DNA from: Acidimicrobiales bacterium
GTDB lineage: Bacteria > Actinomycetota > Acidimicrobiia > Acidimicrobiales > RAAP-2
Assembly (NCBI GenBank): GCA_017882985.1
Contig: JADGOK010000040.1
Location: 1 to 7,130, forward strand
Reading direction: 5' to 3'
DNA length: 7,130 nt
The translations under genes and the position numbers were made by a program. This document shows positions 6,279 to 7,130 of the stretch, piece by piece. Under the pieces are notes generated by a model. That model was not told where the DNA came from. It made no database searches and was given only the letters and a program-made list of their open reading frames with translations. Positions within the stretch are counted from its first letter, which is position 1, and each line of letters starts with the position of its first letter.

Positions 6279-7130
6279 TCAGCCCACGCCCTCGTCGTCG
6301 ATCGTCAGCAGCACTGCTCCATTGTCGACCTGCTGGGAAGCGGTGACCAAGACTTCACTGACGATGCCGGCGCTCGGCGCACTGATCACGTGCTCCATCT
6401 TCATTGCTTCCATCACGACGAGTGTTTCACCTAGGGCAACGCGCTGACCCACGACGACACGAACCTCAATGACGACGCCCGGCATCGGCGCGCTGAGTCC
6501 GCCCACGACCAGTTCGACGCCGGGAGCCACGAAGCGCGGCACCAACTCGAAGTCGACCGTGCCCCGAACAACTTGAACGTGCAGGTGCGTGCCCGATCGC
6601 GTGATGCGTGACGAGCGTCGTCGCCCACTGACCTCGACGTCGATGTCGTGCGGACCCCAGCGATGAACACGGGCCACGTCGTTCTCGCCAACGTCGAACG
6701 AGCCGTCGCGGCGCGCGCGGTAACGAACGTCGATGGTTCTCTCGCCTTGTCGCAGGACGACGCTTTGGCGCGGAAGTCGCGCGTTGCGCCATCCGCTCGG
6801 CACGTTGGCGAGGACGACGGCCGCGGCGCGGTTCTCACCCTGGAGCCAGAGGGCGCCAGCCGTGCTCGCGAACGTCAACTCGTCGTCACTCACGTCAAGC
6901 GTGCGATCGGGCGAGAAGCGGTCGATGAAATCTGTGGTGGTATCGCCAGCGAGAAACCGGTCGTGACGGAGGGTGGCGGCGAGAAAGTCGCGATTCGTGG
7001 TGACGCCGCCGACGTGGAGTCGTTCGAGCGACAGGGCCAGTGTGGCCGCCGCTTCGGAGCGCGTGGACGCGTGGGCGATGACCTTGGCGAGCAACGGATC
7101 AAAGGTCACGCTGACTGTTGATCCTTCAAC
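6279..7130 (-). CDS. Biotin-dependent acyl-CoA carboxylase alpha subunit, C-terminal part
   Basis: The frame is open to the right-hand window edge; 283 C-terminal residues of a protein normally around 650-670 aa are present. The first visible residues, VEGSTVSVTFDPLLAKVIAH, are the end of the biotin carboxylase domain (its C-terminal subdomain runs to about residue 70), so the GTG at 7109 is internal. A poorly conserved linker, like the BT region of propionyl- and methylcrotonyl-CoA carboxylases, covers about 73-210. The biotinyl carrier domain closes the protein with SAPMPG and EAMKMEH; the biotinylated lysine codon is 6399-6401. The enzyme would carboxylate biotin with ATP and bicarbonate and pass CO2 to a beta subunit, presumably encoded further upstream outside the window. 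The AtuA and hydratase genes downstream favour a methylcrotonyl-CoA or geranyl-CoA type of substrate over acetyl- or propionyl-CoA, but this is contextual. The AtuA gene follows after 2 nt. Confidence 0.93.
   Translation of the reverse strand, partial: VEGSTVSVTFDPLLAKVIAHASTRSEAAATLALSLERLHVGGVTTNRDFLAATLRHDRFLAGDTTTDFIDRFSPDRTLDVSDDELTFASTAGALWLQGENRAAAVVLANVPSGWRNARLPRQSVVLRQGERTIDVRYRARRDGSFDVGENDVARVHRWGPHDIDVEVSGRRRSSRITRSGTHLHVQVVRGTVDFELVPRFVAPGVELVVGGLSAPMPGVVIEVRVVVGQRVALGETLVVMEAMKMEHVISAPSAGIVSEVLVTASQQVDNGAVLLTIDDEGVG

Overview
The window reads as chromosomal DNA from a high-GC actinobacterium (Actinomycetota). Hand counts give about 63% G+C in 1081-1200 and about 73% in 5641-5700. 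Three things point to this group: the dense, overlapping prfA-prmC-tsaC order, a TIGR03084-type protein of the DinB / mycothiol-maleylpyruvate-isomerase superfamily (a family I know from actinobacteria), and frequent GTG starts in overlapping genes. A deep-branching lineage such as Acidimicrobiia is possible but is only a guess. No rRNA, tRNA, CRISPR array, insertion sequence or origin was seen, and no gene-free stretch exceeds 65 bases.

Left part, + strand (1-2378): a translation-quality block. It holds prfA (release factor 1, cut at its 5' end by the window edge), prmC (the methyltransferase that modifies the GGQ glutamine of RF1) and tsaC (threonylcarbamoyl-AMP synthase for tRNA t6A). The genes overlap by 14 nt and 1 nt, so they are probably one transcript with translational coupling. 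RF1 and the enzyme that modifies it are encoded side by side.

Middle (2379-2923): a 65-nt gap, then a 159-aa unrecognised protein with four predicted membrane segments. It is clearly less GC-rich (about 52% in 2461-2700) than its neighbours. A TAGATT hexamer ends 6 nt before its ATG, and a stop codon sits directly in front of the ATG; both fit a leaderless transcript. The gene converges on the right-hand operon with only 2 nt between stop codons. A perfect 9-bp inverted repeat lies across that junction.

Right part, - strand (7130 down to 2926): a tightly packed acyl-CoA catabolic operon, read right to left. It comprises the C-terminal part of a biotin-dependent acyl-CoA carboxylase alpha subunit, a full-length AtuA-family protein (DUF1446), a TIGR03084-family putative metal enzyme, and an enoyl-CoA hydratase/isomerase of the LiuC/AtuE-like type. 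Spacings are 2 nt, a 4-nt GTGA overlap and a 20-nt overlap. Carboxylase, AtuA and hydratase together resemble the Atu (acyclic terpene) and Liu (leucine/isovalerate) routes, in which a beta-methyl-branched enoyl-CoA is carboxylated and then hydrated. The roles of AtuA and TIGR03084 proteins are not established to my knowledge. The most interesting possibility here is an actinobacterial variant of this pathway that includes a DinB-fold metal protein with all three expected ligands (H52, E145, H149).
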